The position numbers and the translations under genes are program-made. The notes beneath the pieces were generated by a model that had not been told where the DNA came from, searched no databases, and saw only the letters and a program-made list of their open reading frames with translations. 38,252 bases of DNA, taken from NCBI GenBank assembly GCA_902603665.1, contig CACKVV010000005.1:1-38252 (forward strand). The letters run 5' to 3'. Origin of the DNA: an uncultured Pelagibacteraceae bacterium. Its GTDB lineage: Bacteria; Pseudomonadota; Alphaproteobacteria; Pelagibacterales; Pelagibacteraceae. Shown in pieces: positions 8,114 to 16,891 of this stretch; position 1 is the stretch's first letter; each line of letters begins with the position of its first letter.

Positions 8114-8141
8114 CATATAATCATTCTAAACTACATGTCAA
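8114..8141 (-). promoter_or_regulatory. sigma-70-type promoter of the rubrerythrin operon
   Basis: On the minus strand a perfect -35 TTGACA (8136-8141) is separated by 16 bases from a -10 TATATG (8114-8119). Transcription would begin near 8107, giving a leader of about 16 bases that is little more than the Shine-Dalgarno. The spacer is occupied by the Irr-type box, the classic layout for repression by promoter occlusion. Confidence 0.7.
8116..8133. promoter_or_regulatory. Irr/PerR-type operator, copy 1 (rubrerythrin promoter)
   Basis: TATAATCATTCTAAACTA is identical at 17 of 18 positions to the box at 8628-8645. Its core is an imperfect 7-1-7 inverted repeat, the arrangement bound by Fur-superfamily repressors. 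The right half ATTCTAA matches the half-site I recall for the alphaproteobacterial Irr box (TTAGAA...TTCTAA). It overlaps the -10 and the spacer of the rubrerythrin promoter. Confidence 0.65.
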
Positions 8142-8153
8142 CAGTTTAGAATG
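8122..8153. repeat. 11-bp inverted repeat spanning the rubrerythrin -35 region
   Basis: CATTCTAAACT (8122-8132) and AGTTTAGAATG (8143-8153) are exact reverse complements around a 10-base spacer containing the -35 element. The left arm is part of the Irr-type box, so the site may hold two facing half-sites on either side of the -35. Only the left arm has a counterpart in front of irr. Confidence 0.7.
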
Positions 8154-8199
8154 GTTTTAATATAATTTGTATAGTATTGTTATTATTGATTATTTTTTG

Positions 8200-8619
8200 C
8201 TACTGATTATCAGTATCAAGTTTTACTAAAACTTCTACAGATTTAATTTTTTTTCCAGGAATTGATTTTTTAATATTAATTGGACCCACATCAACTTCTT
8301 CTAAATCAATCAATTTTTTTTCTGATATATCATAAAAATGATGATGGTCTGTAACATTTGTATCAAAATAACTTTGATTTGAGTCTATTGGAATTTCTTT
8401 AAGGTAGCCTTTTTTTTCGAATGCGTGAATAGTATTATAAACAGTAGCTAAAGATATTTTTTCATTTGCCTCGGTTTCAATTATTTTAACAAGATCATTT
8501 ATTGTGAAATGGAACGTTGTCTCCTTATTAAATAAAACTTCGCAAATTTTTATTCTCTGCTTAGTTGGTCTCAAACCAGAGTTTCTTAATTTGTTGATAA
8601 ATTCAACTGTAGTGGTCAT
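8200..8619 (-). CDS. irr: Fur-family iron/heme response regulator, Irr type
   Basis: A 139-residue Fur-superfamily winged-helix repressor. The N-terminal DNA-binding domain includes LRPTKQRIKICEVLF and the recognition helix region ISLATVYNTIHAFEKKGYL (about residues 55-73). An HHH motif (92-94, DHHHFYD) starts the dimer/metal domain, as in rhizobial Irr proteins. The heme regulatory CP motif of Bradyrhizobium Irr is absent, and so are the CxxC zinc pairs of PerR or classic Fur. The main argument for Irr is position: irr-fabA-fabB-fabI is a conserved alphaproteobacterial neighbourhood. Irr senses iron through heme status. Its own promoter carries the same box as the rubrerythrin promoter, implying autoregulation. 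A PerR-like peroxide sensor is the alternative. Confidence 0.82.
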   Translation of the reverse strand: MTTTVEFINKLRNSGLRPTKQRIKICEVLFNKETTFHFTINDLVKIIETEANEKISLATVYNTIHAFEKKGYLKEIPIDSNQSYFDTNVTDHHHFYDISEKKLIDLEEVDVGPINIKKSIPGKKIKSVEVLVKLDTDNQ

Positions 8620-8625
8620 TTATAA

Positions 8626-8651
8626 TTTATAATAATTCTAAACTATTTGTA
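8626..8651 (-). promoter_or_regulatory. candidate irr promoter
   Basis: By alignment with the rubrerythrin promoter on the shared box, the minus-strand -10 is TATAAA (8626-8631) and the -35 a weak ATACAA around 8646-8651. Transcription would start at about the irr ATG (8619), so the mRNA might be leaderless; no Shine-Dalgarno is visible. This is a prediction only. Confidence 0.4.
8628..8645. promoter_or_regulatory. Irr/PerR-type operator, copy 2 (irr-fabA intergenic region)
   Basis: TATAATAATTCTAAACTA differs from copy 1 at one of 18 bases. Read from 8627 the core TTATAAT-A-ATTCTAA is a near-perfect 7-1-7 palindrome, one base off the PerR-box consensus and one off TTAGAAT-N-ATTCTAA. It lies 9-26 bases upstream of irr and about 30-48 bases upstream of the divergent fabA start, so it could affect both genes. 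Confidence 0.65.
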
Positions 8652-8654
8652 TAT

Positions 8655-8660
8655 TATAAT
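8655..8660 (+). promoter_or_regulatory. candidate -10 element of fabA
   Basis: A perfect TATAAT lies 15 bases before the fabA ATG on the plus strand. No good -35 is visible at the right distance; that position is occupied by the Irr-type box, so iron status could influence fabA. The short distance implies a leader of only about 8 bases. Confidence 0.4.
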
Positions 8661-8675
8661 TAACTTAAATCAAGT

Positions 8676-9191
8676 ATGAAGATTACAAATATGAAAAAAA
8701 ACTCGTTTAATTACAATGAGTTGATTAGCTGTGCAAATGGCGAGCTATTTGGACCTGGTAATGCGAAATTACCATCTCCTCCAATGCTTATGTTTAATAG
8801 GATATCAGAAATTTATGAAAACAAAGGCTTTTTTAATAAAGGAGTAATTAAAGCAGAGCTTGATATTAAAGAGGATTTGTGGTTTTTTGACTGCCATTTT
8901 AGAGATGATCCGGTGATGCCTGGTTGTTTAGGCCTTGACGCTATGTGGCAGCTAGTTGGTTTTTATTTAGGATGGCTTGGAAACCCTGGTAGAGGAAGAG
9001 CGTTAGGGGTAAGTACCGTAAAATTTACTGGTGAAGTTCTAAAAAACGTTAAAATGGCAACATACGAAATAGATATGAAAAGAATTTTAATTAAAGGAGA
9101 AACGACTGTTGGACTAGCAAATGGTATTTTATGCGCAGATGGTAAAAAAATATATTCAGCAGAAAACTTAAAAGTAGGATTGTTCAAATAA
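8676..9191 (+). CDS. fabA: 3-hydroxydecanoyl-ACP dehydratase/isomerase FabA
   Basis: FabA dehydrates 3-hydroxydecanoyl-ACP and isomerises trans-2- to cis-3-decenoyl-ACP, the branch point of anaerobic-type unsaturated fatty acid synthesis. The active-site His74 (FDCHF) and Asp88 ([17 protein letters not shown]) are present, with ELFGPG near residue 25 and the DPVMPG motif. At 171 residues it matches the E. coli protein, which it resembles throughout. The start could also be ATG 8691 (MKKNSF); neither has a Shine-Dalgarno. It is directly followed by fabB, whose ATG overlaps the fabA stop, and fabI, so all three form one operon. irr is divergent upstream. Confidence 0.96.
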   Translation: MKITNMKKNSFNYNELISCANGELFGPGNAKLPSPPMLMFNRISEIYENKGFFNKGVIKAELDIKEDLWFFDCHFRDDPVMPGCLGLDAMWQLVGFYLGWLGNPGRGRALGVSTVKFTGEVLKNVKMATYEIDMKRILIKGETTVGLANGILCADGKKIYSAENLKVGLFK

Positions 9192-10402
9192 TGAGAAGAG
9201 TAGTTATTACAGGAATTGGTATTGTCTCTTGTTTAGGAAATAATCAAGATGAAGTTTATCAATCCTTATTAAATTCAAAATCAGGAATTTCATTTTCACA
9301 AGAATATAAAGAAAATAACCTTAGAAGTCACGTTCATGGAAAACCAAATATTAAACTTCAAGATCATGTAGATAGAAAAACAATCCGTTTTATGGGATCT
9401 GGCTCTGCATATAATTATATAGCAATGAAAGAAGCAATTACAGATTCTGGTCTTGAAGAAAAAGATGTAAGTAACTTCAAGACAGGAATTGTTATGGGAT
9501 CGGGAGGTCCATCAATTGAGAATGTTGTTTTGTCAGTTGATAAAACAAGAGCTAAAACTCCAAAATTAATGGGTCCATTTATTGTTCCAAGAACAATGGC
9601 AAGTACTGCGTCTGCAACTCTAGCTGTACCATTTAAAATAAAAGGCATGAATTACACAATGAGTTCAGCATGCGCCACTAGCGGACATTGTATTGGTCAT
9701 GCAAGTGAATTAATTCAAATGGGTAAACAAGATATTGTTTTTGCCGGAGGCAGTGAGGAATTGCATTGGGCTATGACAGCAATGTTTGATGCAATGACTG
9801 CTTTATCTTCAAAATATAATGATACCCCTGAAAAAGCATCTAGAGCGTATGACAAAACTAGAGATGGTTTTGTAATTGCTGGAGGAGGAGGTGTTTTAGT
9901 AATGGAAGAATATGAACACGCAAAAGCAAGAGGTGCAAAGATTTATGCTGAACTAACTGGATATGGTGCAAGTTCTGATGGATATGACATGGTTGCACCA
10001 TCTGGAGAAGGTGCTGTTAGATGTATGAAAATGGCTCTATCGACATCGAAAAATAAAATTAATTATATCAATACACACGGGACCTCAACTCCTGTTGGTG
10101 ATATTACTGAATTAAATGCAGTAGGCGATGCATTTGGTAACGATATTCCAAAAATAAGTTCTACAAAATCTTTATCTGGTCACCCGTTAGGTGCTGCTTC
10201 AGTTCATGAGGCAATTTATAGTTTAATCATGATGAAAAATAGTTTCATTACAGCATCTGCAAATATAAATGATTTAGATGAGGATGCCAAAAAATATCCA
10301 ATTGTTACCCAAACAGAAAAAAATGTGTCGCTTAACTCAGTAATGTCAAACAGTTTTGGATTTGGTGGAACTAATGCCACTTTAATATTTGAGAAGGTAT
10401 AA
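9191..10402 (+). CDS. fabB: beta-ketoacyl-ACP synthase I (FabB)
   Basis: Condensing enzyme that elongates cis-3-decenoyl-ACP made by FabA. The thiolase-fold catalytic triad is intact: Cys161 ([10 protein letters not shown]), His296 ([11 protein letters not shown]) and His331 ([11 protein letters not shown]). The C-terminal [11 protein letters not shown] glycine loop is also present. The length of 403 residues is typical of FabB/FabF. I call it FabB rather than FabF because of the fabA-fabB pairing and the SACATSGH signature. Its start shares one base with the fabA stop, and 3 bases separate it from fabI. Confidence 0.94.
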   Translation: MRRVVITGIGIVSCLGNNQDEVYQSLLNSKSGISFSQEYKENNLRSHVHGKPNIKLQDHVDRKTIRFMGSGSAYNYIAMKEAITDSGLEEKDVSNFKTGIVMGSGGPSIENVVLSVDKTRAKTPKLMGPFIVPRTMASTASATLAVPFKIKGMNYTMSSACATSGHCIGHASELIQMGKQDIVFAGGSEELHWAMTAMFDAMTALSSKYNDTPEKASRAYDKTRDGFVIAGGGGVLVMEEYEHAKARGAKIYAELTGYGASSDGYDMVAPSGEGAVRCMKMALSTSKNKINYINTHGTSTPVGDITELNAVGDAFGNDIPKISSTKSLSGHPLGAASVHEAIYSLIMMKNSFITASANINDLDEDAKKYPIVTQTEKNVSLNSVMSNSFGFGGTNATLIFEKV

Positions 10403-10405
10403 TCC

Positions 10406-11191
10406 ATGAGTTTAATGAAAGGCAAAAAAGGACTGATAATGGGTGTTGCAAATGAGAGATCCATTGCTTGGGGTATTTCACAAAAACTATCTGAAGCTGG
10501 ATCCGAGCTTGCATTTACGTATCTAGGTGATGCTTTGAAAAAAAGGGTGATACCTTTAGCTGAAAAACTAAATTCTAATGTGACTTTTAGTTGTGATGTA
10601 GAGAAAAAAGAGGATGTAATTAAATTATTTGAAGATGTAAAATCTAATTGGGGTGAGATTGATTTTGTTGTTCATGCAATAGCATTTTCAGATAAATCTG
10701 AGCTTTCCGGTGAATATTTAAATACAACAAGAGAGAACTTTCAAAAAAGTATGCTTATATCATGCTTCTCATTTACAGAAGTTGCTAGAGAAGCATCAAA
10801 AATAATGAAGCCCAATGGAAGTATGATAACCCTAAGCTACGAAGCAAATAAAGCTATACCTAATTATAATGTTATGGGAGTATGTAAAGCAGCACTAGAG
10901 TCTAGTGTAAAATATTTAGCTAGAGATTTAGGATCTAAACAAATAAGAGTTAATGCAATTAGTGCAGGTCCTATTAAAACACTAGCCGCATCAGCTATTG
11001 GTGATGCAAAATTCTTATATAAATGGAACGAAGATCATTCATTTTTGAAGAGAAATGTAAATATTCACGATATTGGAAATTCTGCTCTATATTTATTAAG
11101 TGATCTTGCAAGTGGAGTTACTGGTGAAATTCACTATGTAGATGCTGGCTATAACAAATTAGGGATGCCAGATCCCAAAAATATCTCGTAA
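10406..11191 (+). CDS. fabI: enoyl-ACP reductase (NADH), FabI
   Basis: Short-chain dehydrogenase-type enoyl-ACP reductase that completes each fatty-acid elongation cycle; target of triclosan-type inhibitors. The N-terminus GLIMGVANERSIAWGIS is the FabI NADH-binding signature. The catalytic Tyr154-x6-Lys161 (YNVMGVCK) is the FabI spacing rather than the YxxxK of ordinary SDRs, and Tyr145 is also conserved. At 261 residues it is the standard length. An internal ATG at 10415 (MKGKKG) is an equally possible start. It is third in the fabA-fabB-fabI operon and converges on the sulfotransferase gene with a 35-base gap containing no obvious terminator. Confidence 0.95.
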   Translation: MSLMKGKKGLIMGVANERSIAWGISQKLSEAGSELAFTYLGDALKKRVIPLAEKLNSNVTFSCDVEKKEDVIKLFEDVKSNWGEIDFVVHAIAFSDKSELSGEYLNTTRENFQKSMLISCFSFTEVAREASKIMKPNGSMITLSYEANKAIPNYNVMGVCKAALESSVKYLARDLGSKQIRVNAISAGPIKTLAASAIGDAKFLYKWNEDHSFLKRNVNIHDIGNSALYLLSDLASGVTGEIHYVDAGYNKLGMPDPKNIS

Positions 11192-11226
11192 AATTCTTAT
11201 CTGTTTACCAAACTAATTGTTTTATC

Positions 11227-11913
11227 TCAACCAATATTAAAATTATAACCTGTAAATGGCAGTGTTTTTTGAAAAGCCTTATAAATAATTTTTTTGTCTT
11301 GATTTGATATATTAAAATCAATTTTTTCTCTGTAAGTATTATTGATTACCTTTGATAATTTCACACCCTTTAAATTTAAACTATTTAAAAGATCAGGCAA
11401 TTCTGTATTTAGTTTTTCAAATTTTATTATTTTATCAACAATAAGTTTTTTTTGGTGTGTATAAAATTTATAGTCTACAGGAAAACGTTCCTTCTTAATG
11501 AAATCTGACCAAGACATATTTTTTCTTTTATGGCTTGACGATAAAGAATTTTTTCTCATAAAATAATATGATAAACACTTATCTAGAGGTTCTCTCTCGA
11601 CACAAAATTTAAAATATTTTTTCCATATATCATCTCCAACTATGTTTTTAATTTTTATTGCATGATGATGGGTGGTAAATTCTTTTCTAAAAATTTTGCT
11701 CAAATATAGAAAATTATATTTTTTAAAGAATTTTGAAATATTATTTTCTAATATATAGTTTTTTCCCATATGATCATTTGCATTTGGTATTCCATCCAGC
11801 GGAGTTATTACATCATTGGGTCCTAAGAAACTTGAAAGGTTATATTCAATAGTTGATCCCGCTGTTTTTCTGGTTTTAATAAATATAAACTTATACTTAT
11901 GAGAAATAATCAT
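11227..11913 (-). CDS. PAPS-dependent sulfotransferase family protein
   Basis: A 228-residue soluble protein resembling carbohydrate sulfotransferases. The 5'-phosphosulfate loop is KTRKTAGSTIEYNL (about residues 13-26). The 3'-phosphate-binding Arg and Ser are seen in CVEREPLDKCLSYY (R107, S115), and a THHHAI segment sits between them. The acceptor is unknown; cell-surface polysaccharide or lipid glycans are the usual substrates. The frame is open back to 12045 inside the pnp 3' end, but I choose ATG 11913 because the fold starts directly there (MIISHKYKFIFIKTRKTAG). It sits between fabI and pnp, which I recall as neighbours in other alphaproteobacteria, so it looks like an insertion. The product is lysine-rich and AT-biased, like the rest of the region. 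Confidence 0.72.
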   Translation of the reverse strand: MIISHKYKFIFIKTRKTAGSTIEYNLSSFLGPNDVITPLDGIPNANDHMGKNYILENNISKFFKKYNFLYLSKIFRKEFTTHHHAIKIKNIVGDDIWKKYFKFCVEREPLDKCLSYYFMRKNSLSSSHKRKNMSWSDFIKKERFPVDYKFYTHQKKLIVDKIIKFEKLNTELPDLLNSLNLKGVKLSKVINNTYREKIDFNISNQDKKIIYKAFQKTLPFTGYNFNIG

Positions 11914-11953
11914 AAACAAAAATTGACTTAATATCTGTGTTAATCGAGTAAAT

Positions 11954-14026
11954 TTAAATTGCTGCTTGTTTAATTGAAAGTTTAACTTTTCCTCTGTCAA
12001 ATCCAATGACTTTAACTTTAACCTGATCACCTTCTTTAACAACATCAGTTACTTTGGCTACTCTCCTATCAGCAAGTTCTGAAATATGAACAAGTCCATC
12101 TTGTTTGCCTAGGAAATTTACAAATGCACCAAATTCCATAATTTTCATAACTTTTCCATTATAAATTTTATTAAGTTCGGCTTTTGCAGTTAGATCTTTA
12201 ATCATTTGCATTGCTTTGTTTCTAGACTCTTCATCTGGTGCTGCAACAGTTACTTCACCCTCATCATTTATATCAACTTTTGCACCTGATACTTCAACGA
12301 TTTCTCTTATAGTTGCTCCACCTTTTCCAATGACAGTTGCAATATCTTTTTTATCTACAGATATTTTTTCCATTTTTGGAGTGTGTTTTCCAACATCATC
12401 TCTTGATTTAGAAAGTGCTTTATTCATCTCACCTAAGATGTGAATTCTTCCATCTTTAGCTTGTTTTAAAGCCTGCTCCATTATCTCAAAAGTTATACCA
12501 GTAATTTTGATATCCATTTGAAGAGAAGTAATTCCATCTTTTGTTCCAGCAACTTTAAAGTCCATATCACCTAAATGATCTTCATCTCCTAGAATGTCAG
12601 ATAAAACACTAAAATCATCCCCTTCTTTGATTAATCCCATTGCAATCCCAGCAACGGGTTCTTTTATAGGAACACCAGCATCCATTAATGCTAATGATGT
12701 TCCACAAACAGTTGCCATTGAAGAAGAACCATTAGACTCTGTAATCTCAGAAACTATTCTAAAAGTGTATGGGAAGCTTTCTTTTGATGGTAATGATGAA
12801 TTTATTGCTCTCCAAGCAAGTTTTCCATGTCCAATTTCTCTTCTTCCTGTTCCAATTCTTCCAGTTTCTCCAACTGAAAAAGGTGGAAAGTTGTAGTGAA
12901 GCATGAATCTTTCTTTTTGCAATCCTTCTAAACTTTCAATTTTTTGTTCATCATCAGATGTACCAAGAGTAGTAGTGACAATTGCTTGTGTTTCTCCTCT
13001 TGTAAATAATGCAGATCCATGAACTCTTGGAAGAATTCCCACTTCACACATTATTGGTCTAACATCTGCTAAACCTCTTTCATCAATACGATTTTTATTC
13101 TTCAAAATGTCAGTTCTAACAATTGTTTTTTCAAGATTTTTAAGCTGTGAGTTTACATCTAAGTCTGTATAATTTTCATTTTCTTCATACAGTTTTTTAG
13201 CTTTATCAGTTATTTCTGATATCATATTTGATCTTTCCTGCTTATCTCTAATTGAAAATGCCTTCGTAAGATCTGCTGTAAATTCATCTTCTAGTTTTTT
13301 CTTAACTTCAGAAAGATCCTTCTTCTCAACAACCCATTCCTCTTTTCTACATTCTTTTGCTAAATCCTCTATCATTTGAATAACTGGCACAAAGCCTTCG
13401 TGACCAAATTTTACAGCATTTAACATTTCTTCCTCTGTTAAACCATTTGCTTCTGACTCTACCATTAATACTGCATCTTTAGTTCCGGCCACAACCAAAT
13501 CTAATTTTGAATTTTTAAGTTCAATTTTTGATGGGTTTAAAACATATTTTCCATCTATAAAACCAACTCTAGATGCCCCAACAGGTCCTAAAAATGGCAT
13601 GCCTGAGATTGCTAGAGCTGCTGATGAAGCAATAATTGATAAAATATCTGCTTCATTTTCTTTGTCATAAGAAATTACAGTTGGAAGCACTTGTACTTCA
13701 TTTTTGAATTCATCTGGAAACAAAGGTCTGATCGGTCTGTCAATTAATCTTGAGATTAATGTTTCACTCTCAGTTGGCCTTGCTTCTCTTTTAAAATATC
13801 CACCAGGAATTTTTCCTGCTGCATAATATTTTTCTTGATAATTTACTGATAAAGGAAAGTAATCTACATCTGGATTTACTTTTTTTGCTCCAACAGCTGT
13901 CGCTAATACAACTGTTTCACCACATTGTGCAATAATTGCACCATCTGCTTGTCTTGCTATTTTTCCTGTTTCTAAACTTATCTTTTTTCCTGCTACTTCT
14001 ATTTCTTTCTTTACTACCTTAAACAT
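11954..14026 (-). CDS. pnp: polyribonucleotide nucleotidyltransferase (PNPase)
   Basis: Phosphorolytic 3'-5' exoribonuclease and core of the RNA degradosome, 690 residues. The order is RNase PH domain 1, an all-alpha linker, RNase PH domain 2 with [14 protein letters not shown] and [15 protein letters not shown], a KH domain with [12 protein letters not shown] (about 563), and a C-terminal S1 domain ([15 protein letters not shown]...DGLVHISEL). It is slightly shorter than E. coli PNPase (711). It follows rpsO by 11 bases. In many bacteria rpsO-pnp is co-transcribed and PNPase controls its own leader; no leader hairpin can fit in the 11-base gap here. Confidence 0.97.
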   Translation of the reverse strand: MFKVVKKEIEVAGKKISLETGKIARQADGAIIAQCGETVVLATAVGAKKVNPDVDYFPLSVNYQEKYYAAGKIPGGYFKREARPTESETLISRLIDRPIRPLFPDEFKNEVQVLPTVISYDKENEADILSIIASSAALAISGMPFLGPVGASRVGFIDGKYVLNPSKIELKNSKLDLVVAGTKDAVLMVESEANGLTEEEMLNAVKFGHEGFVPVIQMIEDLAKECRKEEWVVEKKDLSEVKKKLEDEFTADLTKAFSIRDKQERSNMISEITDKAKKLYEENENYTDLDVNSQLKNLEKTIVRTDILKNKNRIDERGLADVRPIMCEVGILPRVHGSALFTRGETQAIVTTTLGTSDDEQKIESLEGLQKERFMLHYNFPPFSVGETGRIGTGRREIGHGKLAWRAINSSLPSKESFPYTFRIVSEITESNGSSSMATVCGTSLALMDAGVPIKEPVAGIAMGLIKEGDDFSVLSDILGDEDHLGDMDFKVAGTKDGITSLQMDIKITGITFEIMEQALKQAKDGRIHILGEMNKALSKSRDDVGKHTPKMEKISVDKKDIATVIGKGGATIREIVEVSGAKVDINDEGEVTVAAPDEESRNKAMQMIKDLTAKAELNKIYNGKVMKIMEFGAFVNFLGKQDGLVHISELADRRVAKVTDVVKEGDQVKVKVIGFDRGKVKLSIKQAAI

Positions 14027-14037
14027 TGATTTCCTAC

Positions 14038-14286
14038 TTACTTCCTTAGATTTAGTTTTGATATTACTTCCTTATAAGACTCGATTTTATTTTTCTTTAA
14101 ATAGTCCAATAGTTTCTTCCTTCTATTAACAGCTCTTAATAAACCTACTGATGAGTGTTTATCTTTCTTAAACTGTTTAATATGTTTTGATAGGTTCTCA
14201 ATTTTATCTGTCAATTGAGCAACCTGAACTTCAGACGACCCCGTATCTTTTTCATGAATCGCTAGTTCTTTTGCTTTTTTTGCCAT
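14038..14286 (-). CDS. rpsO: 30S ribosomal protein S15
   Basis: Primary 16S rRNA-binding protein S15. The conserved [36 protein letters not shown] and KLNLRK segments are all present. At 82 residues it is a few residues shorter than the usual 89, with a trimmed N-terminus. Two ATGs lie in tandem (14289 and 14286); the second stands 7 bases from an AAGGA Shine-Dalgarno and is preferred. It lies between rbfA and pnp; truB, often found just upstream in this cluster, is absent. Confidence 0.96.
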   Translation of the reverse strand: MAKKAKELAIHEKDTGSSEVQVAQLTDKIENLSKHIKQFKKDKHSSVGLLRAVNRRKKLLDYLKKNKIESYKEVISKLNLRK

Positions 14287-14296
14287 CATATTATCC

Positions 14297-14659
14297 TTAT
14301 TTATTTGTTTGTTTTATTAAGTTTTCAATTTTTTCAGCATAATCAAATGAGTCATCTTTTACGAAATATAGCTTTGGTAAAAATTTCATAACTATTTTCT
14401 TAGAAAGTACTTTTCTAATTACAAATGAAAATTCCTTTAATTTTGCAACAATATCATCAGCTTCTTTACCGCCTAAAGGCATAACAAATATTTTTGCAGT
14501 TTTTAAATCTGGAGACATTCTAACTTCTGTAACTGTAATTTCTTTTGTTGATAAAGGTAGTTTCGCCTCATCTCTAAGAAACAACATGCCTAAAGCTTGT
14601 TTTATCATCTCGCCAACTCTTAACTGTCTTTGTGTTACTGGTTTACCTAAGCTAGTCAT
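14297..14659 (-). CDS. rbfA: ribosome-binding factor A
   Basis: Small KH-fold protein that binds the immature 30S subunit and assists 16S 5'-end maturation. It has the typical N-terminal QRQLRVGEMIKQALGMLFLRDE helix, then EVRMSPDLKTAKIFVMPLG, and the LPKLYFVKDDSFDYAEKIENLI C-terminal segment. The length of 120 residues is normal. Its ATG shares a base with the infB stop (TAATG), as in many genomes, giving tight coupling in the nusA-infB-rbfA translation/transcription operon. Confidence 0.95.
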   Translation of the reverse strand: MTSLGKPVTQRQLRVGEMIKQALGMLFLRDEAKLPLSTKEITVTEVRMSPDLKTAKIFVMPLGGKEADDIVAKLKEFSFVIRKVLSKKIVMKFLPKLYFVKDDSFDYAEKIENLIKQTNK

Positions 14660-16881
14660 TAAATTGTCCTCTCAGTTATTGTTGAATTATAAACCTCAAT
14701 GATATCTTTTTTTTGAAAGTCTCCAAAGTCTTTAAGGGTAATTCCACACTCTAGACCTGCAGAAACCTGTTTAGTTTGATTTTTTTCTCTAAATATTGAG
14801 CCGATTTTTCCATTAAATATAATTGCTCCATCTCTTATTACTCTTGCATTTGAGTCTTGTGTAATTTCACCATCAGTAACTTTAGTGCCTGCAACTTTTC
14901 CAACCTTTGATACTTTAAATATTTCCAATATTTCTGCAGTCCCTATTATTTTTTCATCAACCTCTGGGGTTAATAAACCTGACATCTTACTTTTAATAAA
15001 ATCTAATACCTCATAAATGATGTTGAAAGATGAGATAACAATTTTTTCTTGCTCAGCTCTTTTTTTTGCCTCTTTGCTTGGTTTGACATTAAATGCTATC
15101 AAAATTGCATTAGAAGCTTTTGCTAAAGATACGTCTGTTTCAGTTACCATTCCAATATCTGATAAGAGAATTTTAGGTTTAACTTCGTCATGTTTTATTT
15201 GATTAATTGCGTTTTTGATGGCCTCTGACGATCCATGAACATCGGATTTCACAATGATATTTAATTCCTCTGATGCAGCATCTTTAAATGCAGAGTCTTG
15301 TGTTACAAAAGTTAATGAATTTTTACCATCCTTAGACTCTTGAATTCTAGCATCACACAACAATTTTGCCTCTTTTTCATTTTCCAGGACTATAAAATCA
15401 TCTCCTGCTTTTGCCGCACCATTTATACCTAGAATTTCAACTGGTGTAGCTGGTTCTGCTTGTTCTATATTTTTTCCTTGGTCATTAATTATTGCTCTAA
15501 CCTTTCCCCATTTTAAACCACTAACGAAAAAATCGCCTTTTTTTAAAGTTCCAGCAGTAACGATAACGTTTGCGATAGGGCCTTTTCCAATATCAATTTT
15601 AGACTCTAAAACAATCCCTTTAGCCTCTGTTTCAAAGTCAGTTTTTAAATCTAAAAGCTCAGCTTGTAAAATTACACTATCGACTAACTTATCCAAATTC
15701 TGCTTTGTCTTAGTTGAAATCTCAACCATCAAAGTATCTCCTGATAAATCTTCAGCAATTAGTTCATATTCCAATAACTGATTCTTTATTTTTTGTGGGT
15801 CAGCTTCTGGCAAGTCACATTTGTTTATAGCAACAACAATTGGGACTTTTGCTGCTTTTGCATGTTTTATTGACTCTATTGTTTGAGGTTTCACCCCATC
15901 GTCTGCCGCTACAACAAGAATAACTAAATCAGTTAACTTTGATCCTCTTGCTCTCATTTCTGTAAAGGCTGCGTGGCCAGGTGTATCTATGAAAGTAATT
16001 TTATTGGATTGATGAACAATTTGATAGGCACCAATGTGTTGAGTAATACCACCAAACTCTCCAGATACCACATTTGCTTTTCTTAAAACATCTAGAACTG
16101 ACGTTTTTCCGTGATCCACATGTCCCATTACAGTAACAATTGGAGCTCTACTTTTTAAATTTTCAGCTTTAACTTCTTTTATTTTTTCAATTATTTCTTC
16201 TGCCTTTTCTTCTCTAATTGGATTATGTCCAAATTCTTTTACTAAATATTCAGCAGTATCAGAGTCAATTGTATGATTTATGGTTACCGTAACTCCCATA
16301 CCTAATAAATGTTTTATAATATTACTAGACTGTTCGGCCATTCTATTCGCAAGCTCTCGAATTGTTATAACTTCGGGTATTTTAACGTCCCTTTTAATTG
16401 GCTTTAAACTGTCTTTATCGTCTTCTTGATTTAAAAGTCTGTTCTCTTTCTGTTTTGCTCTTTTTAATGATGCTAAACTCCTTCCTTTTCCTGTAAAGTC
16501 CACATCACTAAGCGCTCTAGATACTGTTAATTTTAGTTCTCTTCTTTTTGACGTTCCTTTTCCACTTTTTGAATCTTTGCTGGGAGTTGTTTCTCCTTTT
16601 AATCTTCTCGTTGCTCTTTGTTCTGCAAGCTTCCTTCTTTCAAAGTCTGAGCTAGTAGATAAAATTGGTTTTGAAAAAGTATTATTTCTAGGCACAAAAG
16701 GTGTACTACCTTTGGGTCTCTGATTTGACGTATTTGGTCTAGAGTAGTTAGGTTTGGTCCCAATTCTAGGTTTTTTTTCAATAACAACAGTATTTTTTGA
16801 CTGTGATTTAGCTTGTTCTATGCTGTTTATAGTTTTTTTGGAATTTCCAGAAATTGATAACTTTAATTTTTTTTTTTCCAT
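14659..16881 (-). CDS. infB: translation initiation factor IF-2
   Basis: GTPase that brings initiator fMet-tRNA to the 30S subunit. A basic, low-complexity N-terminal region (1-165) precedes the IF2 N-terminal helical domain ([17 protein letters not shown]). The G domain follows with G1 GHVDHGKT (253-260), DTPGH (299-303) and NKCD (353-356). Domains II-IV follow, with a C-terminal [12 protein letters not shown] tail. At 740 residues it is short for a proteobacterial IF-2 (often 850-950), the reduction lying in the N-terminal linker. It sits 10 bases downstream of nusA without the ylxR gene usually found between them. Confidence 0.97.
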   Translation of the reverse strand: MEKKKLKLSISGNSKKTINSIEQAKSQSKNTVVIEKKPRIGTKPNYSRPNTSNQRPKGSTPFVPRNNTFSKPILSTSSDFERRKLAEQRATRRLKGETTPSKDSKSGKGTSKRRELKLTVSRALSDVDFTGKGRSLASLKRAKQKENRLLNQEDDKDSLKPIKRDVKIPEVITIRELANRMAEQSSNIIKHLLGMGVTVTINHTIDSDTAEYLVKEFGHNPIREEKAEEIIEKIKEVKAENLKSRAPIVTVMGHVDHGKTSVLDVLRKANVVSGEFGGITQHIGAYQIVHQSNKITFIDTPGHAAFTEMRARGSKLTDLVILVVAADDGVKPQTIESIKHAKAAKVPIVVAINKCDLPEADPQKIKNQLLEYELIAEDLSGDTLMVEISTKTKQNLDKLVDSVILQAELLDLKTDFETEAKGIVLESKIDIGKGPIANVIVTAGTLKKGDFFVSGLKWGKVRAIINDQGKNIEQAEPATPVEILGINGAAKAGDDFIVLENEKEAKLLCDARIQESKDGKNSLTFVTQDSAFKDAASEELNIIVKSDVHGSSEAIKNAINQIKHDEVKPKILLSDIGMVTETDVSLAKASNAILIAFNVKPSKEAKKRAEQEKIVISSFNIIYEVLDFIKSKMSGLLTPEVDEKIIGTAEILEIFKVSKVGKVAGTKVTDGEITQDSNARVIRDGAIIFNGKIGSIFREKNQTKQVSAGLECGITLKDFGDFQKKDIIEVYNSTITERTI

Positions 16882-16891
16882 CTTTCATCTC

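Noticed and set aside
8092-8124. Upstream start of the rubrerythrin at 8124
   Set aside because: It would skip the strong Shine-Dalgarno at 8099-8105 and place the start above the predicted transcription start.
11914-12045. N-terminal extension of the sulfotransferase frame into the end of pnp
   Set aside because: The 44 extra residues are antiphase to the pnp S1 domain coding sequence, and the sulfotransferase fold begins right after the internal ATG at 11913.
12216-12896. Plus-strand open frames inside pnp (75 and 100 residues)
   Set aside because: They are antisense shadows of PNPase domains with serine/phenylalanine-rich, motif-free products.
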